Assembly (NCBI GenBank): GCA_946055445.1
Contig: CAMGGF010000024.1
Coordinates: 1-11,432, forward strand
Length of the DNA stretch: 11,432 bases
Source: an uncultured Ruminococcus sp.
GTDB lineage: Bacteria; Bacillota; Clostridia; Oscillospirales; Acutalibacteraceae
Direction: 5' to 3'
Shown: positions 1-6,779 of the stretch, one piece after another
Position numbering within the stretch: the stretch's first letter is position 1
How the letters are laid out: every line of letters begins with the position of its first letter
Notes under the pieces: model-generated
Databases searched by the model: none
Seen by the model: only the letters and a program-made list of their open reading frames with translations
Told to the model about the DNA's origin: nothing
Made by a program: the position numbers and the translations under genes

Positions 1-1005
1 GCGATTATCAGCCTGCACCCCCACAATGACCGCGGCACGGCGGTTGCCGCCGCAGAACTCGGGTTGCTTGCGGGCGCAGACCGCATTGAGGGCACGCTGT
101 TCGGCAACGGCGAGCGCACAGGCAATGTGGATATTGTCACGCTGGCGCTCAATATGTATACGCAAGATGTGGACTGCAAACTGGATTTCTCGGATATCAA
201 CAAAATCCGCGAAGTGTATGAACGCACCACCAAAATGAAGGTCGGTCCGCGCCAGCCGTATGCGGGCGAATTGGTCTTTACCGCGTTTTCGGGCTCGCAC
301 CAAGATGCAATTAACAAGGGCAAAGCGTATATGGACGAAACCCACTCCGACCACTGGGAAATCCCCTATCTGCCGATTGACCCCGCCGATGTCGGGCGCG
401 AATACGAGCCGATTATCCGCATCAACAGCCAGTCCGGCAAGGGCGGCGCGGCGTTCGTCATGCAGGAATACGGCTTTAAAATGCCCAAAGCCATGCACCC
501 CGAATTCGGCGCGGTGGTACAGGCGGCTTGTGAGAAAAAGGGCAAAGAACTCAAAAGCCAAGAGGTTTTCGACCTGTTTATTGCGGAATACCGCAATGTT
601 TGCGGCCCTTACAAACTGTTAAGCCACAAATTCTTTGAAGAAAAAGAGGAAAACGAAGAACTCACGAAAGTACGCTTTGTCGGTACAATCAAATACAACG
701 GCGAAGCCCCGCAGGTCATTGAGGGCACAGGTTCAGGTCCCATCGGTGCATTCTGCCAGGCGATGAACAAAATCGGGCTTTCCGACTATCAGTTTGTCGA
801 TTACAGCGAGCACGCCATTTCCGTCGGCAGTGACTCGAAAGCCGTCAGTTACATTCATATTAAAAATCCCGAGGGCAAAGATGTATTCGGCATCGGCATT
901 TCGCACAACATCAACTACGCCTCGATTAAAGGCATTTTGTGCGCGATTAACCGTTGCCTGCCGAATGTGGTCCGCGAGCCGCAGCCCCCGATTTTTGAGA
1001 AATAA
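1..1005 (+). CDS. leuA: 2-isopropylmalate synthase, 3' part (5' end outside window)
   Basis: This is the C-terminal 334 residues of 2-isopropylmalate synthase, the cytoplasmic enzyme that condenses acetyl-CoA with 2-oxoisovalerate in the first dedicated step of leucine synthesis. The reading frame is open from base 1. It begins inside the TIM-barrel domain with SLHPHNDRGTAVAAAELG, where the HPH pair gives metal ligands, followed by GADRIEGTLFGNGERTGNVD, the family signature. The C-terminal third (VRFVGTIKYNG, VIEGTGSGPIGAFCQAMNK) matches the LeuA allosteric domain, where leucine feedback inhibition acts in characterised members. The HPHNDRG wording and the linker length resemble the type-2 (yeast/actinobacterial-like) LeuA rather than the short E. 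coli type; such proteins run to about 550-600 residues, so roughly 40% is missing upstream. leuB starts 21 bases after its TAA stop. The ATG-like starts inside the frame are not real starts, because homology continues to the window edge. Confidence 0.96.
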   Translation, partial: AIISLHPHNDRGTAVAAAELGLLAGADRIEGTLFGNGERTGNVDIVTLALNMYTQDVDCKLDFSDINKIREVYERTTKMKVGPRQPYAGELVFTAFSGSHQDAINKGKAYMDETHSDHWEIPYLPIDPADVGREYEPIIRINSQSGKGGAAFVMQEYGFKMPKAMHPEFGAVVQAACEKKGKELKSQEVFDLFIAEYRNVCGPYKLLSHKFFEEKEENEELTKVRFVGTIKYNGEAPQVIEGTGSGPIGAFCQAMNKIGLSDYQFVDYSEHAISVGSDSKAVSYIHIKNPEGKDVFGIGISHNINYASIKGILCAINRCLPNVVREPQPPIFEK

Positions 1006-1026
1006 TCTGCTTAAAGGAGTAAAGAT

Positions 1027-2097
1027 ATGAGAGAGCATAAAATTGTCGTTTTAAAGGGCGACGGTATCGGTCCTGAAATCGTGGACGAGGCGCTGAAAGT
1101 GCTGGACGCGGCGGGCGAAAAGTTCGGTTTTAAAATGCAGTATGACGAGCAGTTGATGGGCGGCTGTGCGATTGACGCGACAGGCGTGCCGCTCCCCGAA
1201 GAAACCGTGACCGCGTGCAAAGCGGCGGACTGCGTATTCTTGGGCGCAGTCGGCGGCCCGAAATGGGATACACAGCCCGGCAACAACCGCCCCGAGGCGG
1301 GGCTTTTGGGCATTCGCGGTGCATTGGGGCTGTATGCGAATTTGCGCCCTGCAACGATTTTCGCGCCGCTGAAAAGCGCGTCTCCGATTAAAGACAGCAT
1401 CATCGGCGACAGTATGGATATTTTGATTGTGCGGGAACTTACGGGCGGCATCTACTTCGGCGAGCGCGGCACTTCCGTTGAAAACGGCGTAGAAGTCGCG
1501 TATGATACTGAAAAATACTCTGTGCCCGAAATTCAGCGCATTGCAAGAACGGCCTTTGAAATGGCAATGAAACGCAATAAAAAGTTGACAAGCGTGGATA
1601 AGGCGAATGTTTTGGATTCTTCAAGACTTTGGAGAAAAACCGTCATTGAACTGTCCAAAGAATACCCCGAAGTGGAACTTTCGCATATGTATGTAGACAA
1701 CTGCGCGATGCAGTTGGTGCGCAACCCGAAGCAGTTTGATGTCATTGTGACCTCCAACATTTTCGGTGATATTCTGTCCGACGAGGCGTCGATGATTTCC
1801 GGCTCTATCGGTATGCTCGCGTCCGCGTCTTTGGCAGAGGGAAAATTCGGGCTGTATGAGCCCATTCACGGTTCTGCACCCGACATTGCGGGGCAGGGCA
1901 TTGCCAACCCGCTTGCCACGATTTTGTCGGCGGCGATGATGCTTCGCTATTCGTTAGATGAGCCCGCGGCGGCAGACGCAATTGAGGCGGCGGTCAACAC
2001 CGTTTTGACCACTGCACGCACACCCGATATTTACGAGGAAGGCTTTAAAAAGGTTTCCACCTCTCAAATGGGCGATTTGGTCGCGGCGAACCTGTAA
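1027..2097 (+). CDS. leuB: 3-isopropylmalate dehydrogenase
   Basis: This 356-residue protein is a full-length 3-isopropylmalate dehydrogenase, which oxidises and decarboxylates 3-isopropylmalate with NAD+ and a divalent metal to give 2-oxoisocaproate. It starts with the family's KGDGIGPEIVDEALKVLDA. It carries GGPKWD and the LeuB-specific stretch RPEAGLLGIRGALGLYANLRPA that binds the substrate isopropyl side, RELTGGIYFGE, the DKANVLDSSRLWR catalytic segment, and the metal/active-site block YVDNCAMQL...FGDILSDEASM. The nucleotide loop is GLYEPIHGSAPDIAGQGIANP. These distinguish it from isocitrate dehydrogenase. The start is fixed by AAAGGAG at 1013-1019, 7 bases before the ATG. The gene is 21 bases behind leuA, so the two are presumably one operon, and it is closed by the hairpin terminator at 2116. 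In many bacteria leuC and leuD accompany leuB; here nothing follows, so they must lie upstream or elsewhere. Confidence 0.97.
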   Translation: MREHKIVVLKGDGIGPEIVDEALKVLDAAGEKFGFKMQYDEQLMGGCAIDATGVPLPEETVTACKAADCVFLGAVGGPKWDTQPGNNRPEAGLLGIRGALGLYANLRPATIFAPLKSASPIKDSIIGDSMDILIVRELTGGIYFGERGTSVENGVEVAYDTEKYSVPEIQRIARTAFEMAMKRNKKLTSVDKANVLDSSRLWRKTVIELSKEYPEVELSHMYVDNCAMQLVRNPKQFDVIVTSNIFGDILSDEASMISGSIGMLASASLAEGKFGLYEPIHGSAPDIAGQGIANPLATILSAAMMLRYSLDEPAAADAIEAAVNTVLTTARTPDIYEEGFKKVSTSQMGDLVAANL

Positions 2098-2115
2098 ACG
2101 ATATTTACACAAAGC

Positions 2116-2165
2116 AACACGGCGGGTTGGAGTGTTCCAAACCGCCGTGTTTTTATTTTTTGTTT
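2116..2165 (+). terminator. Rho-independent terminator of leuA-leuB
   Basis: The arm AACACGGCGGGTTGGA (2116-2131) pairs with TCCAAACCGCCGTGTT (2136-2151), giving 16 positions with a single mismatch and a 4-base GTGT loop. It is followed directly on the plus strand by a run of T residues (2150-2165, interrupted by one A and one G). It sits 18 bases after the leuB stop and 5 bases before the dut stop on the other strand. The opposite strand has only a weak T tract after the stem (GCTTTGTGT), so it acts mainly on leuAB, but it may also stop the converging zapA-U32-dut transcript. Confidence 0.92.
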
Positions 2166-2170
2166 TCTGT

Positions 2171-2614
2171 TTATTTTGTCCCGGTGGAGCCGAAGCCGCC
2201 TGCGCCGCGGTCGGTTTCGCCCAAAGTATCCACTTCTTCCACAGGCATCATCGAAACAGGCATCACAACCATCTGCGCCACGCGCTCACCCGGTTCAATG
2301 GTGTAGGCTTCGCTGATTTGGTTAATCACGCCGACTTTGATTTCACCGCGGTAGTCGCTGTCAATCACGCCGACGGAATTCAAAAGCCCGATGCCGTGCT
2401 TAATGGCAAGCCCACTGCGCGCAAACACGAACGCACCGTACTCTGCACTCGGCAATTCAATCGCAAGTCCCGTAGGAATCAGCGCCGTTTCGCCGCCGTT
2501 TAAGGTAATCGGCTTATCTATGCAGGCGCAAAGGTCCAACCCCGCACTGCCGCCCGTGGCGCGTTTCGGGATAACCGCGTTTTCGCTGACTTTTCTGATT
2601 TTTAAAGTTTCCAT
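2171..2614 (-). CDS. dut: Deoxyuridine 5'-triphosphate nucleotidohydrolase (dUTPase)
   Basis: This is a 147-residue trimeric-type dUTPase, which hydrolyses dUTP to dUMP and pyrophosphate, keeping uracil out of DNA and supplying dUMP for thymidylate synthesis. The conserved motifs appear in order: AGLDLCA (I); FARSGLA (II, after PTGL); GVIDSDYRGEIKV (III, with the catalytic Asp and the Tyr that excludes ribose); ERVAQMVV (IV); and RGAGGFGSTG (V, the phosphate-capping C-terminal arm). The length is normal for the family. The frame stays open 29 codons further upstream, but the ATG at 2614 is the start: homology begins there (METLKIRK) and AGAGGTG lies 7 bases before it. Its ATG shares one base with the TAA stop of the upstream U32 gene (TAATG), so translation is probably coupled. 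It is the last gene of the zapA unit. Confidence 0.96.
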   Translation of the reverse strand: METLKIRKVSENAVIPKRATGGSAGLDLCACIDKPITLNGGETALIPTGLAIELPSAEYGAFVFARSGLAIKHGIGLLNSVGVIDSDYRGEIKVGVINQISEAYTIEPGERVAQMVVMPVSMMPVEEVDTLGETDRGAGGFGSTGTK

Positions 2615-4644
2615 TATTCCACACCTCTGTAAAAAAATCCTCTGGTATATTCGCCCGTGGGCTTTGCCCCTTGCTGATAGGCTTGTAAAATTTGCGCACA
2701 TTCGTCGGCTGTTTCAACGGTAAAATCAAAAAAGTAAAAGTCGATATTTCGAAGTTCCGACAGCCTGTCCGCCATATAAGTCGGGCGCGAATTGAAAATT
2801 TCCGCAAAACCGTTTTCACACCGCACGGGAAAGGAAATCCCTTTGCGGTCGCAAAGTGCGCTTTGCCGCTTGCAATCCTTACAGGATTTGCCGTTCTTTA
2901 CGGGGCAGTTGCGCGTAAGCATCAACGGCGTTCGGCCGTAGACGCAAGCCCCGCGCGGCAATTCCCCGCCAAGCGCCGCAATTTGCGAAACGGTCAATTC
3001 GTGTGACACCACCGCCGCCGAAACGCCGATTTCCGCCGCTTCTTCGAGTGCGAAGGTATTAAACAAATTCAAAAACGGCCCGCCGATGATTTCTTTGTCC
3101 GTTTTGCGTGCGATTGCCACCGCGTCGAGCGTGTCACAAAGCACATACCGTGCCGCACTGTGCTGCAATTTTTCTAAAATTTCGGATTCCGTGCCGAACA
3201 GCCCGCGTGGCAGATACACCCCCGCGCCGTGCTGTTCCAAAACCGAATTTTCCGTACCGAGTGGCAAAAACAGGCGGTCAAATTCTGCGTTTTTCGGAAT
3301 TTGCGCCACCGCGCGCACCCGTACAAAGGTTTGCGGTGCTTTTGCAATGTGCGGTTTTATAGTAAAGTTATATTCCTTTACAAATTTCGGTTTTGCCGAT
3401 TTTAATTTTTCCGCAAAATATACCAACGCCTCCCGGCGCATACGGTTAATTTCCGACAGCGGCAAACTCGTATTTTCGGCGATATCGCAAGTGATTGCAT
3501 TCGCAAAAAACACCGTACCACCGCATTTTTGCAGTTGCGCAGAGACCTTTTCTGCGGTCAGCGGCACGCGCTGTGCCGTTTCGCAGAGCACCGCACCCGT
3601 CACGCAGCATTCCAATCCGTCAAAAGTCGCTGTCAAGGTTGGTAACTTGTCAGGCGTGGCGGTAAAATGGAAATCCACACCGTACAGTGCGGGCGGTTTT
3701 TCATACAGTTTCGCATACGATTTTAACAGCGCATCCGTTGCCGCAGTGACATTTTCCTTACGGCGAATCCCGAACATTTCCCGACCGCGTTGATTTTGAA
3801 AATAGCCGTCGGTAAAGCCCGACCGTGAGAACAACGCTTCCAAGTCCTGCCGCCGCAACGGCGTGTAAGCGCCGTCTAACGCTTCTTTGCAGGCGGTCAC
3901 CGCCGCCGCAACATATTCGGGGCGTTTCATTCTACCCTCGATTTTAAACGAGGCAATCCCCATTCGCACAAGCATTGGCAACTGCTCGATTAAAGACAAA
4001 TCCTTTAAACTCAAATCGTACCCTGTGCCGCCTTCGGCAGAAAATGCCAAACGGCACGGTTGTGCGCAAAGCCCTCTGTTCCCGCTTCGCGAACCCAACA
4101 TCGCGCTCATCAGGCATTGCCCCGACACGCACATACACTGCGCGCCGTGGATAAACATTTCCAGTTCCAATATTTTTGTCCATGCCAAATCGGCAATTTC
4201 GCTTTCGGAAAGTTCACGCGGCAATACCGCGCGGGAAAAACCGCGTTCTTGCAAAAGGCGCAACCCCGCCTTTGTCCCCACGCTCATTTGCGTAGAGGCG
4301 TGCAATTCCGCTGTGGGGCACATTTCGCGCGCCAAGCGCAAAGCACCCAAGTCCTGCACAATCAGCGCATCTGCCGAAAGGTTGCAGACGCGCGCAAGCG
4401 TTTGTGCAAATGCACTCAATTCGCTGTCCCCTACAAGCGTATTCAGCGTAATGTGCATTCGCGCGCCGTACAAACGGCATTCCTCTGCCGCCGTTTCCAG
4501 CGCGCCGTCATCAAAATTGTCGGCATTTCTGCGCGCATTAAAGTTTCCGGTACCGAAATACACCGCGTCCGCGCCTGCGCGCAAAGCCGCCGTCAACGCT
4601 TCTTTACTGCCGCAAGGGGCTAATATTTCAGTTTTCGGGCGCAT
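2614..4644 (-). CDS. U32-family protein (peptidase U32 / DUF3656-type, probable RNA hydroxylation factor)
   Basis: This 676-residue protein belongs to the U32 'collagenase-like' family. The N-terminal barrel opens with the family signature TEILAPCGSKEALTAALRAG and has HASTQMSV near residue 116. It contains the U32 signature E162-x-F-x2-G...C170...C177, with two more cysteines at C193 and C197 (NRGLCAQPCRL). In the relatives UbiU/UbiV, cysteines of this kind hold a 4Fe-4S cluster; the E. coli relatives RlhA and TrhP are needed to hydroxylate 23S rRNA C2501 and tRNA uridine-34, probably using prephenate. Length and the C-terminal extension are closest to RlhA-like proteins. A second cysteine group lies at C580, C588, C591 and C598, followed by DRKGISFPVRC. 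The start MRPKTEILAP is chosen from homology: it lies 17 bases inside the end of zapA, with no clear Shine-Dalgarno, suggesting coupling. The exact substrate is unknown; a proteolytic role is doubtful. Confidence 0.88.
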   Translation of the reverse strand: MRPKTEILAPCGSKEALTAALRAGADAVYFGTGNFNARRNADNFDDGALETAAEECRLYGARMHITLNTLVGDSELSAFAQTLARVCNLSADALIVQDLGALRLAREMCPTAELHASTQMSVGTKAGLRLLQERGFSRAVLPRELSESEIADLAWTKILELEMFIHGAQCMCVSGQCLMSAMLGSRSGNRGLCAQPCRLAFSAEGGTGYDLSLKDLSLIEQLPMLVRMGIASFKIEGRMKRPEYVAAAVTACKEALDGAYTPLRRQDLEALFSRSGFTDGYFQNQRGREMFGIRRKENVTAATDALLKSYAKLYEKPPALYGVDFHFTATPDKLPTLTATFDGLECCVTGAVLCETAQRVPLTAEKVSAQLQKCGGTVFFANAITCDIAENTSLPLSEINRMRREALVYFAEKLKSAKPKFVKEYNFTIKPHIAKAPQTFVRVRAVAQIPKNAEFDRLFLPLGTENSVLEQHGAGVYLPRGLFGTESEILEKLQHSAARYVLCDTLDAVAIARKTDKEIIGGPFLNLFNTFALEEAAEIGVSAAVVSHELTVSQIAALGGELPRGACVYGRTPLMLTRNCPVKNGKSCKDCKRQSALCDRKGISFPVRCENGFAEIFNSRPTYMADRLSELRNIDFYFFDFTVETADECAQILQAYQQGAKPTGEYTRGFFYRGVE
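2622..2628 (-). promoter_or_regulatory. Ribosome binding site that sets the dut start
   Basis: AGAGGTG on the minus strand lies 7 bases before the ATG at 2614. It lies inside the last codons of the U32 gene. It decides for the short dut reading frame over the upstream-extended one. The identical AGAGGTGTG string precedes zapA at the head of the same transcription unit. Confidence 0.8.
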
Positions 4645-4999
4645 CTTGCGAAAATAAATTGATTTGATTTGCTTTTGCCTTTGCCTCGGTACGCACACGG
4701 TCCAGTTCACGCTTGTAAAAATCGCGTTCGGTTTGCGCTTCGGAGGCATCTTTCAAATAATCCTTAATTTGCTCGCGGTAGCCTTCTGCCGTCTGCTCGG
4801 CTTTTTTGGCTTTGTCGGCAAATTCAATGGCGAGCAACACCGCCGCCTGATTGGTGGACATAAACGGATTTGCGCCTTGCATTTCCGCCAATTTTGCGTC
4901 AACCTCTGCCGCGAGTTCGGTTGTGTATTCCGCCGTTTCGTCTGTCAGCAACGAATATGTAATCCCGGCAATCGTCACTCTGACCTTGTTTTTTTCCAT
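4628..4999 (-). CDS. zapA: Cell division protein ZapA
   Basis: This 123-residue ZapA-like protein binds FtsZ at midcell and promotes filament bundling. The N-terminal globular head reads KVRVTIAGITYSLLTDETAEY, matching the ZapA signature (short beta-strand pair followed by helices). It is followed by the helix AAVLLAIEFADKAKKAEQ and a long charged, heptad-like C-terminal helix (about residues 62-112: AEGYREQIKDYLKDASEAQ, then RELDRVRTEAKAK), which forms the dimerising coiled coil. A GTG two codons upstream (5005) could extend the frame, but AGAGG lies 7 bases before the ATG at 4999 and only about 1 base before the GTG, so the ATG is chosen. It is the first gene after the promoter at 5030-5058, and its 3' end overlaps the U32 gene by 17 bases. 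This zapA-U32 pairing is common in Clostridia (recalled knowledge). Confidence 0.9.
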   Translation of the reverse strand: MEKNKVRVTIAGITYSLLTDETAEYTTELAAEVDAKLAEMQGANPFMSTNQAAVLLAIEFADKAKKAEQTAEGYREQIKDYLKDASEAQTERDFYKRELDRVRTEAKAKANQINLFSQDAPEN

Positions 5000-5004
5000 G
5001 GTCA

Positions 5005-5011
5005 CACCTCT
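5005..5011 (-). promoter_or_regulatory. Ribosome binding site that sets the zapA start
   Basis: AGAGGTG on the minus strand gives a normal 5-7 base spacing to the ATG at 4999. It leaves no room for initiation at the GTG at 5005, which overlaps it. Confidence 0.75.
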
Positions 5012-5029
5012 TCCAGAAAATATAGTGTT

Positions 5030-5058
5030 ATTATACTCGAAAGCGCATAAAACTGCAA
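5030..5058 (-). promoter_or_regulatory. Sigma-A-type promoter for zapA-U32-dut
   Basis: On the minus strand TTGCAG (5053-5058) is followed by exactly 17 bases and then a perfect TATAAT (5030-5035). The site lies in the 62-base gap between the aroQ stop (5062) and the zapA start (4999), placing the expected transcription start about 23 bases before the ATG. The -35 box matches four of the six bases of TTGACA. No terminator is visible between aroQ and this promoter, so read-through from the aromatic genes is also possible. Confidence 0.75.
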
Positions 5059-5061
5059 CTG

Positions 5062-5499
5062 TTATAATGCCGCCAAATATTCGAGCGCTTTTTTGTAGCC
5101 TTCAAAGCCTAACCCGATGAAATGCGCTTCGCACGCAAGACCCGCATAGGAAATTTTACGGAAATCTTCGCGTGTGGTGATATCGGAAATATGTACTTCA
5201 ACCGCAGGCAGTCCCACGGCTTTTAACGCGTCTAAAATCGCGATACTTGTGTGGGTGTACGCCGCAGGGTTGATGATAATTCCGTCAAACTGCCCGAGCG
5301 CCTCTTGAATTTCGTCGATAATTTCACCTTCGTGATTGGATTGAAAGCACTCCACCTGACAATCCAATTCCGCCGCCCATTCTTCAATCAGCGCCACCAA
5401 AACTTCATAGGTTTCGCCGCCGTAAATTTCCGGTTCGCGCACGCCGAGCATATTGAGGTTCGGCCCGTTAATGACAAGAATGTCTTTCATATCTTTCAT
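5062..5499 (-). CDS. aroQ: 3-dehydroquinate dehydratase, type II
   Basis: This 145-residue protein is a type II (dodecameric) dehydroquinase, which removes water from 3-dehydroquinate to give 3-dehydroshikimate, step 3 of the shikimate pathway. Visible family features are ILVINGPNLNMLGVREPEIYG with R21 and the catalytic base Y26, FQSNHEGEIID, IINPAAYTHTS with N77 and the catalytic acid H83, and EVHISDITTREDFR with H103, R110 and R114. The usual ISN before the REEFR helix is ISD here, and the SY.S region downstream is also somewhat divergent, but all catalytic positions are kept. The ATG at 5499 is chosen because GGAGG stands 10 bases upstream; a second Met three codons in is too far. It overlaps the upstream aroE-aroK stop by four bases (ATGA), so translation is probably coupled. 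Confidence 0.96.
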   Translation of the reverse strand: MKDMKDILVINGPNLNMLGVREPEIYGGETYEVLVALIEEWAAELDCQVECFQSNHEGEIIDEIQEALGQFDGIIINPAAYTHTSIAILDALKAVGLPAVEVHISDITTREDFRKISYAGLACEAHFIGLGFEGYKKALEYLAAL

Positions 5500-6716
5500 T
5501 GTTTATATACCTCCATAATACGGTTTGTAACCGTTTGAATACTTGCATTACCGTCTACTTCCGCATCGCAAACCGCGCGATACATAGGCAGTCTTTTTTG
5601 AAACATATCCCGCAAATCGTTTTGCTCTGAAAGCGGTCTGCCGTTTGTGGGCAACACCGAAACATCACGGTTTATAAAAATAACTTTGCTGTTTTGCCGC
5701 AAAATATCGTGATTTTGGGGGATAGTCACCGCGCCGCCGCCCGTAGCAATCACCGCACCGCTTTGGCGACACAAATCGTAAAGCACTTCGGTTTCGATTT
5801 TACGAAATCCCGCTTCACCCTGTGTTTTAAAAATTTCGGGAATGGGGTTCCCCGCACGGCGCACAATTTCTTCGTCCGCATCAAAGAACGGGCGGGAAAG
5901 GCGTTTTGAAAGCGCTTTGCCGACAGTCGATTTCCCACAGCCGGGCATACCGACCAACACGATATTTTTCATTTGCCGCGACAGATTTTCATAAATTTCA
6001 TCATTTTTGCGGTCATCGATTTTTGCCTGTAAAAACAACTCTGCCGCGCGTTTTGCCTGCGCCACAAGCATTGTAAGCCCGGAAAATGCGGGGATACCGC
6101 GCTTCTCGGCGTCTAAAATCAGTTTTGTTTTTTGCGGATTATAAACAATGTCCAGCACACCCGACAAATTGTGAAACCCGTCTAAACAAAGGGGCGACTG
6201 CAAATTGTTCGGGTACATTCCCACAGGCGTTGTGTTGACAATCAAATCCGCATCAAAATGCTTGTCTATATTTTGATAATTATTTTCGCCGTTTCGGGAA
6301 ATCGAAACAATTTCACGCGCGCCGAGGTCAAAAAGCACTTTTTTCACGGGGAGCGACGCCCCGCCCGTGCCCAAAACCAACGCTTTTTTGCCGTGCACAC
6401 TTATGCCGCTGCGCCGCACAAGATACAAAAAGCCGTCATAATCGGTGTTGTCCCCGCGCAAAGAGCCATTCGGCAAAACGGTAATCGTGTTGACAGAACC
6501 TATCGCTTTGGCGTTCTCGGAAATCTCCGCAAGATAGGGCATAACCGCCTTTTTGTAAGGTATAGTGACATTCAAACCGGCAAAACTGCCCGAATGCAGA
6601 AAATCGCCCAAATTTTCGGGCGCGACCTCAAACAGTTTGTATTCGTAATCGCCCAAACAACTGTGAATTTGCGGGGAGAAACTGTGCCCCAATTTTTCGC
6701 CTAATAAACCGTACAT
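5496..6716 (-). CDS. aroE-aroK: Bifunctional shikimate dehydrogenase / shikimate kinase (AroE-AroK fusion)
   Basis: One 406-residue reading frame joins two shikimate-pathway enzymes. Residues 1 to about 248 are AroE: GHSFSPQIH (substrate site), NVTIPYKK with catalytic K55, GDNTDYDGF with D92, the dinucleotide loop GTGGAS (116-121) followed by ISRN (NADP side), NTTPVGM, DIVYNPQKT and SGLTMLVAQA. Residues 249-406 are shikimate kinase: Walker A GMPGCGKST, DADEEIV (metal and shikimate), GFRKIE, GGGAV, NGRPLSE in the lid and RLPMYRAVCDAEVD. All key residues are present in both halves. The product therefore reduces 3-dehydroshikimate with NADPH and phosphorylates the resulting shikimate. No stop, frameshift or Shine-Dalgarno is seen at the junction (Met codon at 5972), so it is a true fusion. 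The start at 6716 follows GGGAG by 7 bases; the 17 codons upstream lack homology. aroQ follows with a 4-base overlap. Confidence 0.94.
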   Translation of the reverse strand: MYGLLGEKLGHSFSPQIHSCLGDYEYKLFEVAPENLGDFLHSGSFAGLNVTIPYKKAVMPYLAEISENAKAIGSVNTITVLPNGSLRGDNTDYDGFLYLVRRSGISVHGKKALVLGTGGASLPVKKVLFDLGAREIVSISRNGENNYQNIDKHFDADLIVNTTPVGMYPNNLQSPLCLDGFHNLSGVLDIVYNPQKTKLILDAEKRGIPAFSGLTMLVAQAKRAAELFLQAKIDDRKNDEIYENLSRQMKNIVLVGMPGCGKSTVGKALSKRLSRPFFDADEEIVRRAGNPIPEIFKTQGEAGFRKIETEVLYDLCRQSGAVIATGGGAVTIPQNHDILRQNSKVIFINRDVSVLPTNGRPLSEQNDLRDMFQKRLPMYRAVCDAEVDGNASIQTVTNRIMEVYKQ

Positions 6717-6730
6717 TTTGATACTCCCAA

Positions 6731-6779
6731 AACCGAAAACTGCTTTTGTGTATTTATCATAGCACAAAAGCAGCCGGTT
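6731..6779 (-). terminator. Hairpin between dnaJ and aroE-aroK, probable terminator or attenuator
   Basis: A perfect 11-bp stem pairs CTGCTTTTGTG (6740-6750) with CACAAAAGCAG (6763-6773) around a 12-base loop. An outer 5-bp stem (6731-6735 with 6775-6779) extends it. Read on the minus strand, the inner stem follows the dnaJ stop by about 20 bases and is succeeded by TTTTCGGTTTT, a short T-rich tail typical of weak intrinsic terminators. The tail runs into the GGGAG ribosome binding site of aroE-aroK only a few bases on, so partial read-through into the aromatic genes is plausible. The loop also contains TATGAT, but no good -35 box goes with it. Confidence 0.55.

Noticed and set aside
3086..3793. 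Plus-strand reading frames (also 3887-4657) opposite the U32 gene
   Set aside because: These are Ser/Ala-rich translations with no domain, lying fully inside the well-supported U32 coding region on the other strand.
5063..5068. TATAAT on the plus strand at the end of aroQ
   Set aside because: There is no -35 box upstream at the right distance and no plus-strand gene downstream; it is part of the aroQ stop region.
6751..6762. TATGAT in the hairpin loop as the -10 box of an aroE-aroK promoter
   Set aside because: The best 17-base-spaced -35 string (TGTAAA) matches TTGACA at only three positions, so it was not listed as a promoter, though it is mentioned as an alternative.
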